Assembly: GCA_947063855.1 (NCBI GenBank)
Contig: CAMSTW010000021.1
Location: forward strand, 1 to 46,241
Direction: 5' to 3'
DNA length: 46,241 bases
Source: an uncultured Dorea sp.
Lineage (GTDB): Bacteria; Bacillota; Clostridia; Lachnospirales; Lachnospiraceae
Shown: one piece after another, positions 7,280 to 15,730 of the stretch
How the letters are laid out: each line of letters opens with the position of its first letter
How positions within the stretch are numbered: position 1 is the stretch's first letter
Translations under genes and position numbers: made by a program
The notes under the pieces: model-generated
Told to the model about the DNA's origin: nothing
Databases searched by the model: none
Seen by the model: the letters and a program-made list of their open reading frames with translations, nothing else

Positions 7280-8659
7280 ATGGCATATTTACGAAGAAAG
7301 GTAGATTATTTTCTGGAAGAATGGAGAGCAGATGAGTCCAGGAAGCCGTTGATAATTAAAGGGGCGCGCCAGGTGGGGAAGACGGAATCCATCAGGCATT
7401 TCGGGGAAAAGAGCTATGAACATCTTGTTGAGATTAATTTTGTTGAAGAGCCAAAATACAAGATGATTACTGAAGACGGGTTCAGAGCAGAAGATATTAT
7501 CAAGAATATATCCAGGATTGATCCGTCAAAGGAATTTGCAGAGGGAAATACATTGATTTTTTTTGACGAGCTGCAGGAATTTCCGGAGATTGCCACGGCG
7601 CTTAAGTTTTTTAGTATTGACGGAAGATTTGATGTGATTTGCAGCGGTTCTATGCTCGGAATACAATACAAGAGAATTGAGAGTAACAGTGTCGGTTATA
7701 AGACAGATTATCAGATGTATTCGATGGATTTTGAAGAGTTCTTATGGGCGAAAGGGTATAAGGATTCTTTTATAGATGAACTTTTCGAATATATGGCTGA
7801 ACAAAAAGCCTTAAGTGAGCTTATGATGTCGGTTTGCAGCGAGGCGTTTCTTGATTACTGTATATTGGGAGGAATGCCGGCGGTCGTGAGAGATTATATT
7901 TTGAAGAATACGTTTGAGGGATCGCTGGCGGCGCAGCGGCAGCTTATTGAAGATTACAAGGAGGATATCCGCAAATACGCGGAGGGAATGGATCAGACAC
8001 GGATATTGAATGTATTTAACCAGATTCCGGTTCAGCTTGCGAGAGAGAACAAGAAGTTTCAGATATCGAAGGTTGCAAAAGGAGCAAGATTCAGGGATTA
8101 CAGAGGATGTATCGAGTGGCTGCATGATTCGGGAATCATTAATCTATGCTATTGCCTGCATTTCCCGGAATTGCCTCTAAGAGGGAATTATGACGAGACG
8201 AAATATAAGCTGTATTTTGCAGACAGCGGTCTGCTTGTCTCCATGCTGGATGATGAATCCCAGGATGATCTGCGGGCGAATAAGAATATGGGGGTTTATA
8301 AAGGCGCCCTCTATGAAAATGTGGTCGGCGAAGCACTTGTCAAAAGTGGGTATGAGCTCTATTACTATAAACGTGAAGATTCTACGCTGGAAGAAGATTT
8401 CTTTGTACGGACAATGTCCGGGCTGATCCCGGTTGAAGTGAAATCGGCGAACGGAAGGTCAAAATCACTCCGCACGCTGATTGAGAGTGAGAAATATCCG
8501 GATATCTCTTACGGGATAAAATTCACATCAGGAAATATAGGATATAGTGATAAGATATATTCTTTCCCCTATTTCTGTGCCTTCTTGTTGAAGCGGTATT
8601 TAAAAAGTACTACCCCTTCTTTCTGTAAGCAGAAGGCGGCAATCCATAATAGGACTTAA
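7280..8659 (+). CDS. AAA ATPase with C-terminal DUF4143
   Basis: This 459-residue protein of the widespread AAA_14/DUF4143 family has Walker A KGARQVGKT (27-35) and Walker B TLIFFDELQE (91-100). The C-terminal DUF4143 region carries IPVEVKSANGRSKSL, a PD-(D/E)XK-like E-x-K element. The cellular role of this family is unclear; proposals include defence, toxin-antitoxin-like and mobile functions. A GGTGGGGG box precedes the ATG, and TATAAT lies 28 bp upstream. The natural family end would be near FCAFLLKRYL, but here the frame runs about 16 residues further and its last 50 bases overlap the convergent AraC gene. The tail may therefore be acquired sequence. Confidence 0.85.
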   Translation: MAYLRRKVDYFLEEWRADESRKPLIIKGARQVGKTESIRHFGEKSYEHLVEINFVEEPKYKMITEDGFRAEDIIKNISRIDPSKEFAEGNTLIFFDELQEFPEIATALKFFSIDGRFDVICSGSMLGIQYKRIESNSVGYKTDYQMYSMDFEEFLWAKGYKDSFIDELFEYMAEQKALSELMMSVCSEAFLDYCILGGMPAVVRDYILKNTFEGSLAAQRQLIEDYKEDIRKYAEGMDQTRILNVFNQIPVQLARENKKFQISKVAKGARFRDYRGCIEWLHDSGIINLCYCLHFPELPLRGNYDETKYKLYFADSGLLVSMLDDESQDDLRANKNMGVYKGALYENVVGEALVKSGYELYYYKREDSTLEEDFFVRTMSGLIPVEVKSANGRSKSLRTLIESEKYPDISYGIKFTSGNIGYSDKIYSFPYFCAFLLKRYLKSTTPSFCKQKAAIHNRT

Positions 8660-9497
8660 AAACGGCCGAGAACTGAAACGGATTGGCGTATCCCAGTGAT
8701 TCGGCGATCATGGATACGGAATGATCCGTCAGAACCAGCAGCATAGAAGCCTGAGACATACGGATGGAGCGCAGATAATCACTGGGCGTCTGTCCGTATG
8801 TTTTTTTAAACACGGCGCACAGATAATTGGGATGGATGCCTAAGGCGGCCGCCACATCCTGCATCTTGACCGGGTCGCCGTAATGGGCATCCATGAATGC
8901 CTTTGCCTGCATCGCCGGGGAATTCTTCACGGGATTAATCGTATCCTCCGGAATCTGGAATCTCAGCAGACCGGAGAAGAAGTTAAGCATCCGGCTGTTC
9001 GCTTTCAGGGAATCGGAGAGTCCCAGAATGGTGGTGAACTGTTCGCCCGGAAAGATGTCTTTGTCATATTGAGAATAATCGGCGACCCTTTGGTCTGTTA
9101 CGGAGATAATGGACAGAAGATTCTGCTCTGTCTCTTTAAGAGGCATCTTGAATTCGATCACGTTCTCACCGCCGAATAAAAGGGAGAGAAATGGATTGGC
9201 GGCATTGGTATAGAATCCGACCCATCCGTATGTCCATGGATCCGTCAGGGAAGCGTAGTATCTGGCAGATACTCCCGCCGGGATATAGAATGCCTGTCCG
9301 GCATGCAGGCTTAACAGCTTATGGCCCGTCTCGAAGAAACCATTTCCAGCCAGTATGAAATGGATCAGATGATAGGGGCGCGAGTCGATTTGATAGGAGA
9401 AGCCGGGGGTGCACTCCTGCATCCCGCAGTGGTTCAATTGAAGTGAGAATTTGCTTACGTCTGTTCTGTCCAGGAAAATGTCTCTGTTGCCGATCAT
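8610..9497 (-). CDS. AraC family transcriptional regulator
   Basis: This 295-residue regulator has an N-terminal cupin-like sensor domain (about 20-170, with HLIHFILAGNGFFETG and the AGQAFYIPAG turn). The C-terminal AraC DNA-binding domain (about 195-295) has two helix-turn-helix units: AAALGIHPNYLCAVFKKTYG and IAESLGYANPFQFSAVFKSYYG, ending with the usual PPSAYR. It resembles regulators of sugar utilisation genes, but no sugar gene is adjacent, so the target and ligand are unknown. It is a single gene convergent with the DUF4143 ATPase and overlaps it by 50 bp at the 3' ends. Confidence 0.9.
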   Translation of the reverse strand: MIGNRDIFLDRTDVSKFSLQLNHCGMQECTPGFSYQIDSRPYHLIHFILAGNGFFETGHKLLSLHAGQAFYIPAGVSARYYASLTDPWTYGWVGFYTNAANPFLSLLFGGENVIEFKMPLKETEQNLLSIISVTDQRVADYSQYDKDIFPGEQFTTILGLSDSLKANSRMLNFFSGLLRFQIPEDTINPVKNSPAMQAKAFMDAHYGDPVKMQDVAAALGIHPNYLCAVFKKTYGQTPSDYLRSIRMSQASMLLVLTDHSVSMIAESLGYANPFQFSAVFKSYYGLPPSAYRKKG

Positions 9498-9579
9498 GAT
9501 TAACTCCGTTTCGCAGGTATGATTTGTCTTTGGCCAAAGTGCAGTGTCTGGTGCGTTTTAAGATTCTTATCTATGCATT

Positions 9580-10134
9580 TTATGCAGTCTGATTAAGTTT
9601 CTCTTTTACTTTCCGTACCTCATTCTCGAGATGGTTGACCCGAAGGAGAAGCAACTCCTTTTCACTCTCAACTCTTAATGCATCGTTAAGCTTCCGGTTC
9701 AAGTCAAGATGTCCTTCGGCAACAATCTTAATGCCTGGATTCGTCTCATTCTCCAGAGTTAACTCCATTCTGACCGCACGTTTTTTCAATTCCTGCGAAT
9801 CATCTTTGAGCTCCTGAACGTCATCCTTAAGTACGTGAACGTTACTTTTAAGCTCCTGAACGTCATCCTTGAGTACCAGAACATCACCTTTGATCCCCTG
9901 AACGTCATCCTTGAGTAACAGAACATCACCTTTGAGCCCCTGAACATCGTCTTTGAGTACGTGAACATCACTTTTAAGCCCCTGAACGTCGTCTTTAAGT
10001 ACCTGAACGTCATTCTTGAGTTCTCGATTATCTTCTTGCAATATTTTTATATTGTCTTTTATCATATGTATATCGTCTGCAGCGGGTTTAAGTAAATTAG
10101 CAATTGCCTGTAAATCGTCATTTGTTAATGCCAT
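9580..10134 (-). CDS. heptad-repeat coiled-coil protein of unknown function
   Basis: This predicted soluble protein of 184 residues has no signal peptide or membrane segment. Residues about 38-122 consist of about 12 heptads of the pattern LKxDVQx, alternating LKDDVQ and LKSDVH/LKGDVL, and form an uninterrupted coiled coil encoded by 21-bp repeats. A short globular N-terminus (MALTNDDLQAIANLLKPA) precedes it, and a second helical segment (ESEKELLLLRVNHLENEV) ends it. I chose the ATG at 10134 because GGAAGGGGTGAT lies just upstream; longer in-frame starts lack a ribosome site. A good promoter (TAGACA-N17-TATAAT) reads into it. Similar 'LKxDVQ' proteins are, from memory, frequent and variable in Lachnospiraceae. 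No function is known. Confidence 0.8.
   Translation of the reverse strand: MALTNDDLQAIANLLKPAADDIHMIKDNIKILQEDNRELKNDVQVLKDDVQGLKSDVHVLKDDVQGLKGDVLLLKDDVQGIKGDVLVLKDDVQELKSNVHVLKDDVQELKDDSQELKKRAVRMELTLENETNPGIKIVAEGHLDLNRKLNDALRVESEKELLLLRVNHLENEVRKVKEKLNQTA
9790..10025. repeat. 21-bp / 42-bp tandem coding repeats
   Basis: On the plus strand the motif (t)gaacgtcatccttgagtac and its variants recur every 21 bases, with the best similarity every 42 bases. Each unit encodes one heptad (or a pair) of the coiled coil. Copy number could vary by slippage or recombination without breaking the frame. Confidence 0.85.
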
Positions 10135-10185
10135 CGTATCACCCCTTCCGATTATACAATTTTCAAACGTGCTTTGGTGATTCGT

Positions 10186-10214
10186 ATTATACCACGAGGA
10201 TGGCAAAATGTCTA
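10186..10214 (-). promoter_or_regulatory. promoter of the coiled-coil gene
   Basis: Minus strand: TAGACA (10214-10209), 17-bp spacer, TATAAT (10191-10186), about 50 bases upstream of the ATG at 10134. It is a near-consensus sigma-A promoter. Confidence 0.65.
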
Positions 10215-10276
10215 TTGTACTCGCAGTATAATGGAATACATAAAAAAGAATACAGGTGCGGCAGCATAAGTGTAGG

Positions 10277-10377
10277 AGCCGCCGTATGTCATGAGAATCT
10301 TCCCCTTCCCGATCAGGATGATACGGCTTGCAAGCGCTTCGATATCCTGCATATCGTGGGTGGGCAGGGAGGTAAAG
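10277..10377 (-). pseudogene. deletion relic of the minus-strand ABC exporter ATPase gene
   Basis: Bases 10290-10368 match 15815-15893 (the 3' part of the ATPase gene) with about two mismatches. Bases 10362-10377 match 16683-16698, the region upstream of that gene, with one mismatch. The relic therefore equals the gene with about 790 internal bases removed at a GGGCAGG/GGTCAGG microhomology. It abuts the ATPase cassette at 10377. It is too short to encode anything. Weak similarity of 10255-10275 to the 12300-12320 stub may be a further trace. Confidence 0.85.
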
Positions 10378-10405
10378 CTCTTCGGTATTCAGTGATTTCA
10401 GTATA

Positions 10406-10444
10406 CCACAATCTGTTGTGGTTTCATAACTTTTCGTGTATACT
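10406..10444 (+). promoter_or_regulatory. ATPase cassette promoter with overlapping palindrome
   Basis: TTGTGG (10416-10421), 17 bp, TATACT (10439-10444). The palindrome CCACAA-TCTG-TTGTGG (10406-10421) covers the -35, suggesting repression by a dimeric regulator. The same arrangement, one base shorter, precedes the remnant at 4042. Confidence 0.55.
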
Positions 10445-10506
10445 TACATAAGAAACAATCAGAGTGCCAAACAATCAGAATTGTTGTAAGAGAGAGGGGG
10501 GATTCC

Positions 10507-12090
10507 ATGGGAATCTATCTGAATCCGGGAAATGAAAAATTTTTCCAGTGTACCAATTCGGAAATCTATGTTGATAAAACAGGACTGATCCGTTACTGTA
10601 ACAGGGTCATGAATTCTTTGCAGAAATATATCAGCATGAGCAGGCCCAGAAGATTCGGGAAATCCGTAACTGCGGACATGCTTGCGGCATATTATAGCCG
10701 CGGCTGTGATTCCCGGGAGTTGTTTGCCGGATATGAAATCTCAAAAGATAAAGACAGCGGAAAATACATGAACCAGTTTAACGTCCTGTTCTTGAATATG
10801 CAGGAGTTCTTAAGCAGGACAGATTCTATGGAAAAGATGCTGGCGTTGCTGAGGAACAGGGTTATCCGTGAGCTTGCATATGAATATCCGCAAGTCGATT
10901 TTTTTGATAAGAATGATTTGATTGGTTGTATGCAGGATTTATACAGTGAGACCAGAATACCATATATTCTCATTATCGACGAATGGGACTGTATTTTCAG
11001 AGAATACAAATCAGAAACCGAAACGCAGAAGATGTATCTTGACTTCCTGCGGGATCTTCTGAAGGATAAGGGGTATATCTCTTTGTGTTATATGACCGGA
11101 ATTCTCCCGATTAAAAAATACGGAACCCACAGCGCGCTGAATATGTTTGACGAATTCTCTATGACCTTCCAGGGAGCGCTGGCAGAATATGTCGGATTTA
11201 CAGAGGATGAAGTCAGAGAATTATGCGCAAGGTATCAGATGGATTTTGACGAGACAAAGAGATGGTATGACGGATATTATCTCGAAGATGTGGGCTCGAT
11301 CTACAATCCGCGTTCTGTGGTAAGCGCCATGCGTTTTGGCAAATTCCAGTATTACTGGAATCAGACGGAGACTTTCGAGGCGCTCCGTGCTTATATTGAT
11401 ATGAATTTTGAAGGACTTAAGGATACCATTGTAGATATGATGAACGGTAAAAATGGCGCGGCGGTTAACGTTCGCAGCTTTACAAATGATATGGTTACGT
11501 TTCATTCGAAGGACGACGTGCTGACATTACTGATTCATCTGGGATATCTGGGATACCGAAGCGACACAGAGGAGGCATTTATTCCGAACAATGAGATCCT
11601 GAATGAATATGTGAATTCCATCACGAATTCTGACTGGGGAGAGGTGACAGAAGCACTTAAGAACTCCAAAGCTGCGCTGGAAGCAGCCTGGAGAGGTGAT
11701 GAAGCTTTTGTCGCGAAAGCAGTACAAAAAGCTCATTATGAAAGTTCCTATCTGCAGTACAATGATGAGAATGCGCTCAGCTATACGATCTCACTGGCAT
11801 TTTATGTGGCGCGCAATTATTATACGGTGGTCAAGGAGCTTCCGTCCGGAAAGGGACGTTCGGATATTGTATATATTCCGCGGAAGCAGTTTGCGGATAA
11901 ACCGGCTCTTTTAATTGAGTTAAAATGGAATCAGACTGCAGAAAGCGCCATCGAACAGATTAAGGAAAAATGCTATCCCAAGGCGCTTGAAGGGTATAAA
12001 GGCAATCTGCTTCTTGTGGGGGTCAGTTACGATGTGAAAACAAAGGAGCACAGCTGTAAGATAGAATCTTATGAGGTGAATAAGGAATAA
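10507..12090 (+). CDS. AAA-ATPase-like protein with PD-(D/E)XK nuclease-like C-terminus
   Basis: This 527-residue protein is of the AAA-ATPase_like/PDDEXK_9 type (formerly DUF1703). The N-terminus (FFQCTNSEIYVDKTGLI) and the Walker A variant RPRRFGKS (47-53) are family hallmarks, and Walker B is ILIIDEWD (154-161). The C-terminal nuclease-like fold has GRSDIVYIP and the core ALLIELKWNQTAESAIEQI, including E-x-K. The ribosome site GAGAGGGGGGATTCC precedes the ATG. The family is common, multicopy and variable in gut anaerobes, and its role is not established; defence or mobile-element links have been suggested. It has its own promoter and strong terminator, and a wrecked second copy lies at 4140. 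Confidence 0.9.
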   Translation: MGIYLNPGNEKFFQCTNSEIYVDKTGLIRYCNRVMNSLQKYISMSRPRRFGKSVTADMLAAYYSRGCDSRELFAGYEISKDKDSGKYMNQFNVLFLNMQEFLSRTDSMEKMLALLRNRVIRELAYEYPQVDFFDKNDLIGCMQDLYSETRIPYILIIDEWDCIFREYKSETETQKMYLDFLRDLLKDKGYISLCYMTGILPIKKYGTHSALNMFDEFSMTFQGALAEYVGFTEDEVRELCARYQMDFDETKRWYDGYYLEDVGSIYNPRSVVSAMRFGKFQYYWNQTETFEALRAYIDMNFEGLKDTIVDMMNGKNGAAVNVRSFTNDMVTFHSKDDVLTLLIHLGYLGYRSDTEEAFIPNNEILNEYVNSITNSDWGEVTEALKNSKAALEAAWRGDEAFVAKAVQKAHYESSYLQYNDENALSYTISLAFYVARNYYTVVKELPSGKGRSDIVYIPRKQFADKPALLIELKWNQTAESAIEQIKEKCYPKALEGYKGNLLLVGVSYDVKTKEHSCKIESYEVNKE

Positions 12091-12091
12091 A

Positions 12092-12139
12092 ACAAAACGC
12101 GGCAGAGGTCTTGGAGTCAAGATTTCTGCCGCGTTTTGT
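12092..12139 (+). terminator. rho-independent terminator of the AAA-ATPase gene
   Basis: ACAAAACGCGGCAGAG pairs with TTTCTGCCGCGTTTTGT, starting 2 nt after the stop codon. It is identical in structure to the terminator at 4446. Confidence 0.9.
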
Positions 12140-12240
12140 CTGGGATGTATTGACGAGGATAATCTTTGAAAATGATATGTTTTTGAAGGCTTTTATATGA
12201 TATTCTCAAGAAAATGTTTTAAGAAAGGAGCGGTGTATCC

Positions 12241-12324
12241 ATGGAGATGATAGAAGTCCGGAATCTGAAAAAGGGCTACCGGATTGTGAAGAAGCGTACG
12301 GGGCAGCATAAGCTTGTAGAATAA
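12241..12324 (+). pseudogene. 5' stub of ABC exporter ATPase gene
   Basis: The first about 65 bases match 4602-4664 with a few substitutions, and the preceding 100 bp match as well. After the ACGGGG junction the frame reads out in seven unrelated codons to a stop, giving 27 codons without Walker motifs. It is a truncated duplicate. Nothing else is recognisable between it and the GGDEF gene. Confidence 0.85.
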
Positions 12325-12372
12325 TATTTACTGTGATAAACTAAAGGACAGAAGCAAGGCAGAAAATACAGA

Positions 12373-13788
12373 GTGAAGGGATGGGAACAAAAGGTGAATG
12401 GACAGACAATAACAGAAAAAGAAGCGGGTACTCTGAGGGGATTGCGGATACAGACGCTCAGCTTATGGATGGTAGCAGCCACGCTTGTTGTCTCCATACT
12501 GATCGGAGACGGAATCATACATGTGATGCAGGATCACAGGAAACTGGCGGATATGACGGAGGAATACATTTATGTCCGGGAGGAAGCAGAGAATTTAGAG
12601 AGAGGTTCGGATTATCTGACTGATCAGGTACGTCTCTACGCCGTTACGAAGGATACCGCCTATATAGAAGAATATTTTAAAGAAGTGGAAGAGACCAGGA
12701 GAAGGGATAAAGCCCTTGATTCCCTGGAGGAACACCTTAGCGGGAAGGATGGGGAGATTCTTAATGCATCCCGGGAAGCCCTCCGGTTATCCAATGAACT
12801 CATGGAGATGGAGATATATGCCATGAAGCTTGCGGCGTTATCTGCCGGTGAGGATGAAAGCGGCCTGTTGCCGGAGATAGCGGACTATCCACTGACGGAG
12901 GAAGAACTGTCCATGTCAGGCGACGAAAAATCCGATGCCGCTGTGGGGCTGGTATTCAGTGATGAATACAGGGATATGAAGAGCCGGATAGAAGAAAAGA
13001 TATCAACCGTTACAGACGGGGTAATCGCAATCTGTGAAAAGGAACAGGCAGAGAGTGAGAATATCATGAGGAACGCACTGATTCGCCAGAGCATCTATAC
13101 AGTTTTGATCGTGATACTGGTAATCTTTTCTTACATTATGATTGCCGTCCTGATCTTAAGGCCGATCCGTCTCTATGTGAACTGTATTAAGAACAATAAT
13201 TTCCTGGAGATTACGGGAGCTTATGAGTTCAAATATCTTGCGGCTACATATAACAATGTATATGAGATGACTATGGAGCAGCAGAACATGCTCCGGGAGA
13301 AGGCGGAGCGGGATGCGTTGACAGGTCTTTTGAACCGGCAGTCATTTGAGCAGTTAAAAGAGAGCCTCCGCAATCCGGCAAAGAAACTTGCCTTTTTACT
13401 GGTAGATGTGGATGTATTTAAGGCTATCAATGATAACTACGGACATGATGTGGGCGATCAGGCTCTCATTAAGGTGGCGAATCTTTTGAATGATAATTTC
13501 AGAAAGGGAGATTATGTTCTGAGAATCGGCGGGGATGAATTTGCGGTCATTATGGAGAATACAACGGTTGATAAGAAACAGATCATCCGGGAAAAGATTG
13601 ACGCGATTAACGAGATCCTTAAGCATCCTGAGGGGGATTTCCCCGAATATTCGCTTAGCGTGGGGATTGCATTTTCCGTGAAGGGATTCCATGATGAATT
13701 GTTTAACCAGACGGACAGTGCGTTGTACCATACAAAAGAGAATGGCAGATGCGGGTATACGTTTTACGACGAGCTGATTGAGAAGTGA
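12373..13788 (+). CDS. membrane-bound diguanylate cyclase (GGDEF)
   Basis: This 471-residue protein makes the second messenger c-di-GMP from two GTP. TM1 is at about residues 28-50, followed by an extracytoplasmic sensor region of about 185 residues rich in coiled-coil helices. TM2 lies at about 238-262, then the GGDEF domain from RDALTGLLNR (about 314) to the end. The active-site loop is intact (GGDEF 386-390), and a product-inhibition I-site RKGD (377-380) sits five residues upstream, so the enzyme is probably active and feedback controlled. No EAL or HD-GYP domain is present. The start is uncertain: GTG at 12373 fits the length but has a poor ribosome site. Confidence 0.88.
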   Translation: MKGWEQKVNGQTITEKEAGTLRGLRIQTLSLWMVAATLVVSILIGDGIIHVMQDHRKLADMTEEYIYVREEAENLERGSDYLTDQVRLYAVTKDTAYIEEYFKEVEETRRRDKALDSLEEHLSGKDGEILNASREALRLSNELMEMEIYAMKLAALSAGEDESGLLPEIADYPLTEEELSMSGDEKSDAAVGLVFSDEYRDMKSRIEEKISTVTDGVIAICEKEQAESENIMRNALIRQSIYTVLIVILVIFSYIMIAVLILRPIRLYVNCIKNNNFLEITGAYEFKYLAATYNNVYEMTMEQQNMLREKAERDALTGLLNRQSFEQLKESLRNPAKKLAFLLVDVDVFKAINDNYGHDVGDQALIKVANLLNDNFRKGDYVLRIGGDEFAVIMENTTVDKKQIIREKIDAINEILKHPEGDFPEYSLSVGIAFSVKGFHDELFNQTDSALYHTKENGRCGYTFYDELIEK

Positions 13789-13878
13789 TAGACGATTATA
13801 ATGGCCGCCTGTTATGAGCCATCGTATGTCATTGCAAGAGCGTACCGGTCAGGCGGATTCTGAGCCGGTGCAGGAGAA

Positions 13879-13929
13879 TAATATATTGCCCGCAGATCTA
13901 TGGCGGATGGATCTGCGGGCAATATATTA
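13879..13929. terminator. bidirectional terminator between convergent genes
   Basis: This is a perfect 20-bp inverted repeat (TAATATATTGCCCGCAGATC and its complement) around an 11-base loop. It lies between the GGDEF gene and the convergent permease gene, with A/T-rich outer ends suited to termination on both strands. Confidence 0.75.
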
Positions 13930-13943
13930 TGCTTCCGGGCCGG

Positions 13944-14831
13944 TCAGGAACCGCTCGATTTATAGTGCCTCACTCCGAACTTCCAGAACATAAGCGCCGG
14001 AATCAGGAACCAGCACGCCAGAAGAGGAAGGAACATATAGACTGGGTGTGTCCGGCGGTCCAGTATATACAGGAGGGGATAGTACTGTATCAGCGCGTAA
14101 GGCACGAAAAATGTGGAGAACAAGAGCATCTTCTCCCCGTATACGCCGACGGGATACTTGCCGAATTCTCTGGCGCCGTCCGTGAATATATTCATGAATT
14201 CCAGACTCTCTAACGTGAAGAAGCATAACGCGGCATAGACAAGGAACAGTGCGGTAAAGACAGCCGTGCCTCCGATCAGCATAAAGATTACGGTAAGCAC
14301 TTTGGAAAGGTTCCAGGCAATACCGCTTCGGATAATCCCGTATACGAACATCACAACAGCCTGCAGCATTCTGCCGAACCGGGTGAGTTCGAATTTGCTT
14401 CCCAGTACCTGGATGATCTCGCTTTGGGGGCGGACCAGAACCCTGTCAAATTCTCCGCTTCTTACCATGCCGGAGAACTGGTCGAATCCCCGGGCAAACA
14501 TTTCCGCAAGGGAGAATTCCATCAGCATGATAGAGAAGCACAAAAGAACCTCGCTGTAGGTGAATCCTTCCACCCTGGAAAATCTCTGAAACATGAAGAA
14601 CACGCCCAGGAACGCCGTAAATGATACCAGAAACTGTCCCAGGGCAGTCAGGAAAAAGGATGTTTTATACTGCATCATACACCGGATGTTTACAGACACG
14701 TAATGAAGATAGAGCCGGATGGACTTACGTACTCTGGATTCATTATGAGGTGTCCGGCCGGGTGGCCGCATGTGCTTGTGTGCGGAATCTTTGTGCGTGG
14801 TATTATGCAGGGTTTTATGTGTATTTGTCAT
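13944..14831 (-). CDS. ABC-2 type exporter permease (second operon, distal)
   Basis: This 295-residue permease has about six membrane segments. A hydrophilic N-terminal extension of about 35 residues rich in H, T and R precedes the first helix. VRSGEFDRVLVRPQSEIIQVL is the cytoplasmic loop and GAREFGKYPVGVYGEKML the C-terminal shared motif; both align with the 6306 gene. GGAGG lies 13 nt before the ATG at 14831, inside the end of the preceding permease gene; a start at residue 21 would also be possible. It is the last gene of an ATPase-permease-permease operon and ends at the bidirectional terminator. The substrate is unknown. Confidence 0.82.
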   Translation of the reverse strand: MTNTHKTLHNTTHKDSAHKHMRPPGRTPHNESRVRKSIRLYLHYVSVNIRCMMQYKTSFFLTALGQFLVSFTAFLGVFFMFQRFSRVEGFTYSEVLLCFSIMLMEFSLAEMFARGFDQFSGMVRSGEFDRVLVRPQSEIIQVLGSKFELTRFGRMLQAVVMFVYGIIRSGIAWNLSKVLTVIFMLIGGTAVFTALFLVYAALCFFTLESLEFMNIFTDGAREFGKYPVGVYGEKMLLFSTFFVPYALIQYYPLLYILDRRTHPVYMFLPLLACWFLIPALMFWKFGVRHYKSSGS

Positions 14832-14840
14832 AGCGTTTCA

Positions 14841-15644
14841 TCAACCTCCTTGTACCGTAACGCGTCTCTGTGCCAGCAGACAGAGCACCTTCCCGGTAAA
14901 TGTAATGGCTGCAAGCCAGAAGACCTGCAGGAAGACAGCCTTTTGCATCTCATAGCCGGTCATGCTCCCGCCGTAGATCCGGAGGGGGACATTCTGCATG
15001 GACGCGAAGGGCAGCAGTTCCATGACCTGCCGCATCTTTTCCGGAAAGAATGGCAGCGGGATCAATGCGCCGGCGAAGAAGTCGGCGGCGGAGTCAAACA
15101 TCAGCCGAAGCCCTGCCGGCGATATGGTGAAAAAGGCGAGGATATAGATCAGCTCGCAGAGCGAAACGGTCATAAGAAGCCCAAGGATCATTGTAACCAG
15201 GAACAGGAGAAAATGTCCGGGGCTTGCCGGCGGGGTTATGCCATAGGGTTTCGGCAGGAATGCGGCGACGATAAGGATTGGGAAGCATCTAAGCACGGCT
15301 CTTGACAGCCGCGTCGCAATACTTCTTGAGAACCACATGTTGTAGAGATCCACCGGCCTGCACAGTTCATAGGCAATATTGCCGTCCACGATGGAGTCAA
15401 AGATCTCATTTTCCATCATCCACGCAGCAAAAAGGGCAAGAAACGCCTGCTGAAGCCACAGGTATGATACCGTAGCCGAAAAACTCATAGGGAAGGATGC
15501 GGGGTCTGCCCGGTAGAATGCACGGAATATCATAATCTCCATAAAACCCCATGCGAACTGGGTTGCGACCCCGGCAAGAGCCGCCGCCCGGTACTGCAGG
15601 CCCATGGCGAATCTCAATCGGAAGAAGGAGAGGTATTTTTTCAT
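14841..15644 (-). CDS. ABC-2 type exporter permease (second operon, middle)
   Basis: This 267-residue, six-helix ABC-2 permease begins MKKYLSFFRLRFAMGLQYR, paralogous to the gene at 5510. The intracellular loop FDSIVDGNIAYELCRPVDLY and DFFAGALIPLPFFPEKMRQV are typical. AAAGGATTTG precedes the start, and the stop lies 9 nt before the next permease start, so the two are translationally coupled. It forms one exporter with the ATPase at 15731-16519. The order ATPase, permease, permease matches the plus-strand operon at 4602-7106, so the two operons are paralogous copies in opposite orientation. Confidence 0.83.
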   Translation of the reverse strand: MKKYLSFFRLRFAMGLQYRAAALAGVATQFAWGFMEIMIFRAFYRADPASFPMSFSATVSYLWLQQAFLALFAAWMMENEIFDSIVDGNIAYELCRPVDLYNMWFSRSIATRLSRAVLRCFPILIVAAFLPKPYGITPPASPGHFLLFLVTMILGLLMTVSLCELIYILAFFTISPAGLRLMFDSAADFFAGALIPLPFFPEKMRQVMELLPFASMQNVPLRIYGGSMTGYEMQKAVFLQVFWLAAITFTGKVLCLLAQRRVTVQGG

Positions 15645-15730
15645 TTTATTACAAATCCTTTCTATAATATATATTCAGAAAATCTGGTATAACCCACACG
15701 AATTACCGATACGTTTCGGTTATGGTTATA

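Larger units (their letters stand above)
10377..12312 (+). repeat. right copy of segmental duplication (intact ATPase, truncated ABC)
   Basis: This is the counterpart of 4012-4682. The promoter, ATPase gene, terminator, spacer and first about 70 bases of the ABC gene are shared. Here the ATPase gene is full length and the ABC gene is cut. The two copies have therefore decayed in complementary parts. Confidence 0.85.

Noticed and set aside
9586-9600. GCAGTCTGATTAAG shared by the coiled-coil gene end and the ATPase remnant (4307-4319)
   Set aside because: The match is 13-14 bases with no flanking similarity, so chance or a small filler insertion is as likely as a real link.
4012-12312. Insertion sequence as cause of the ATPase cassette duplication
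   Set aside because: No transposase, no terminal inverted repeats and no target-site duplication are visible at 4012, 10377 or the right ends.
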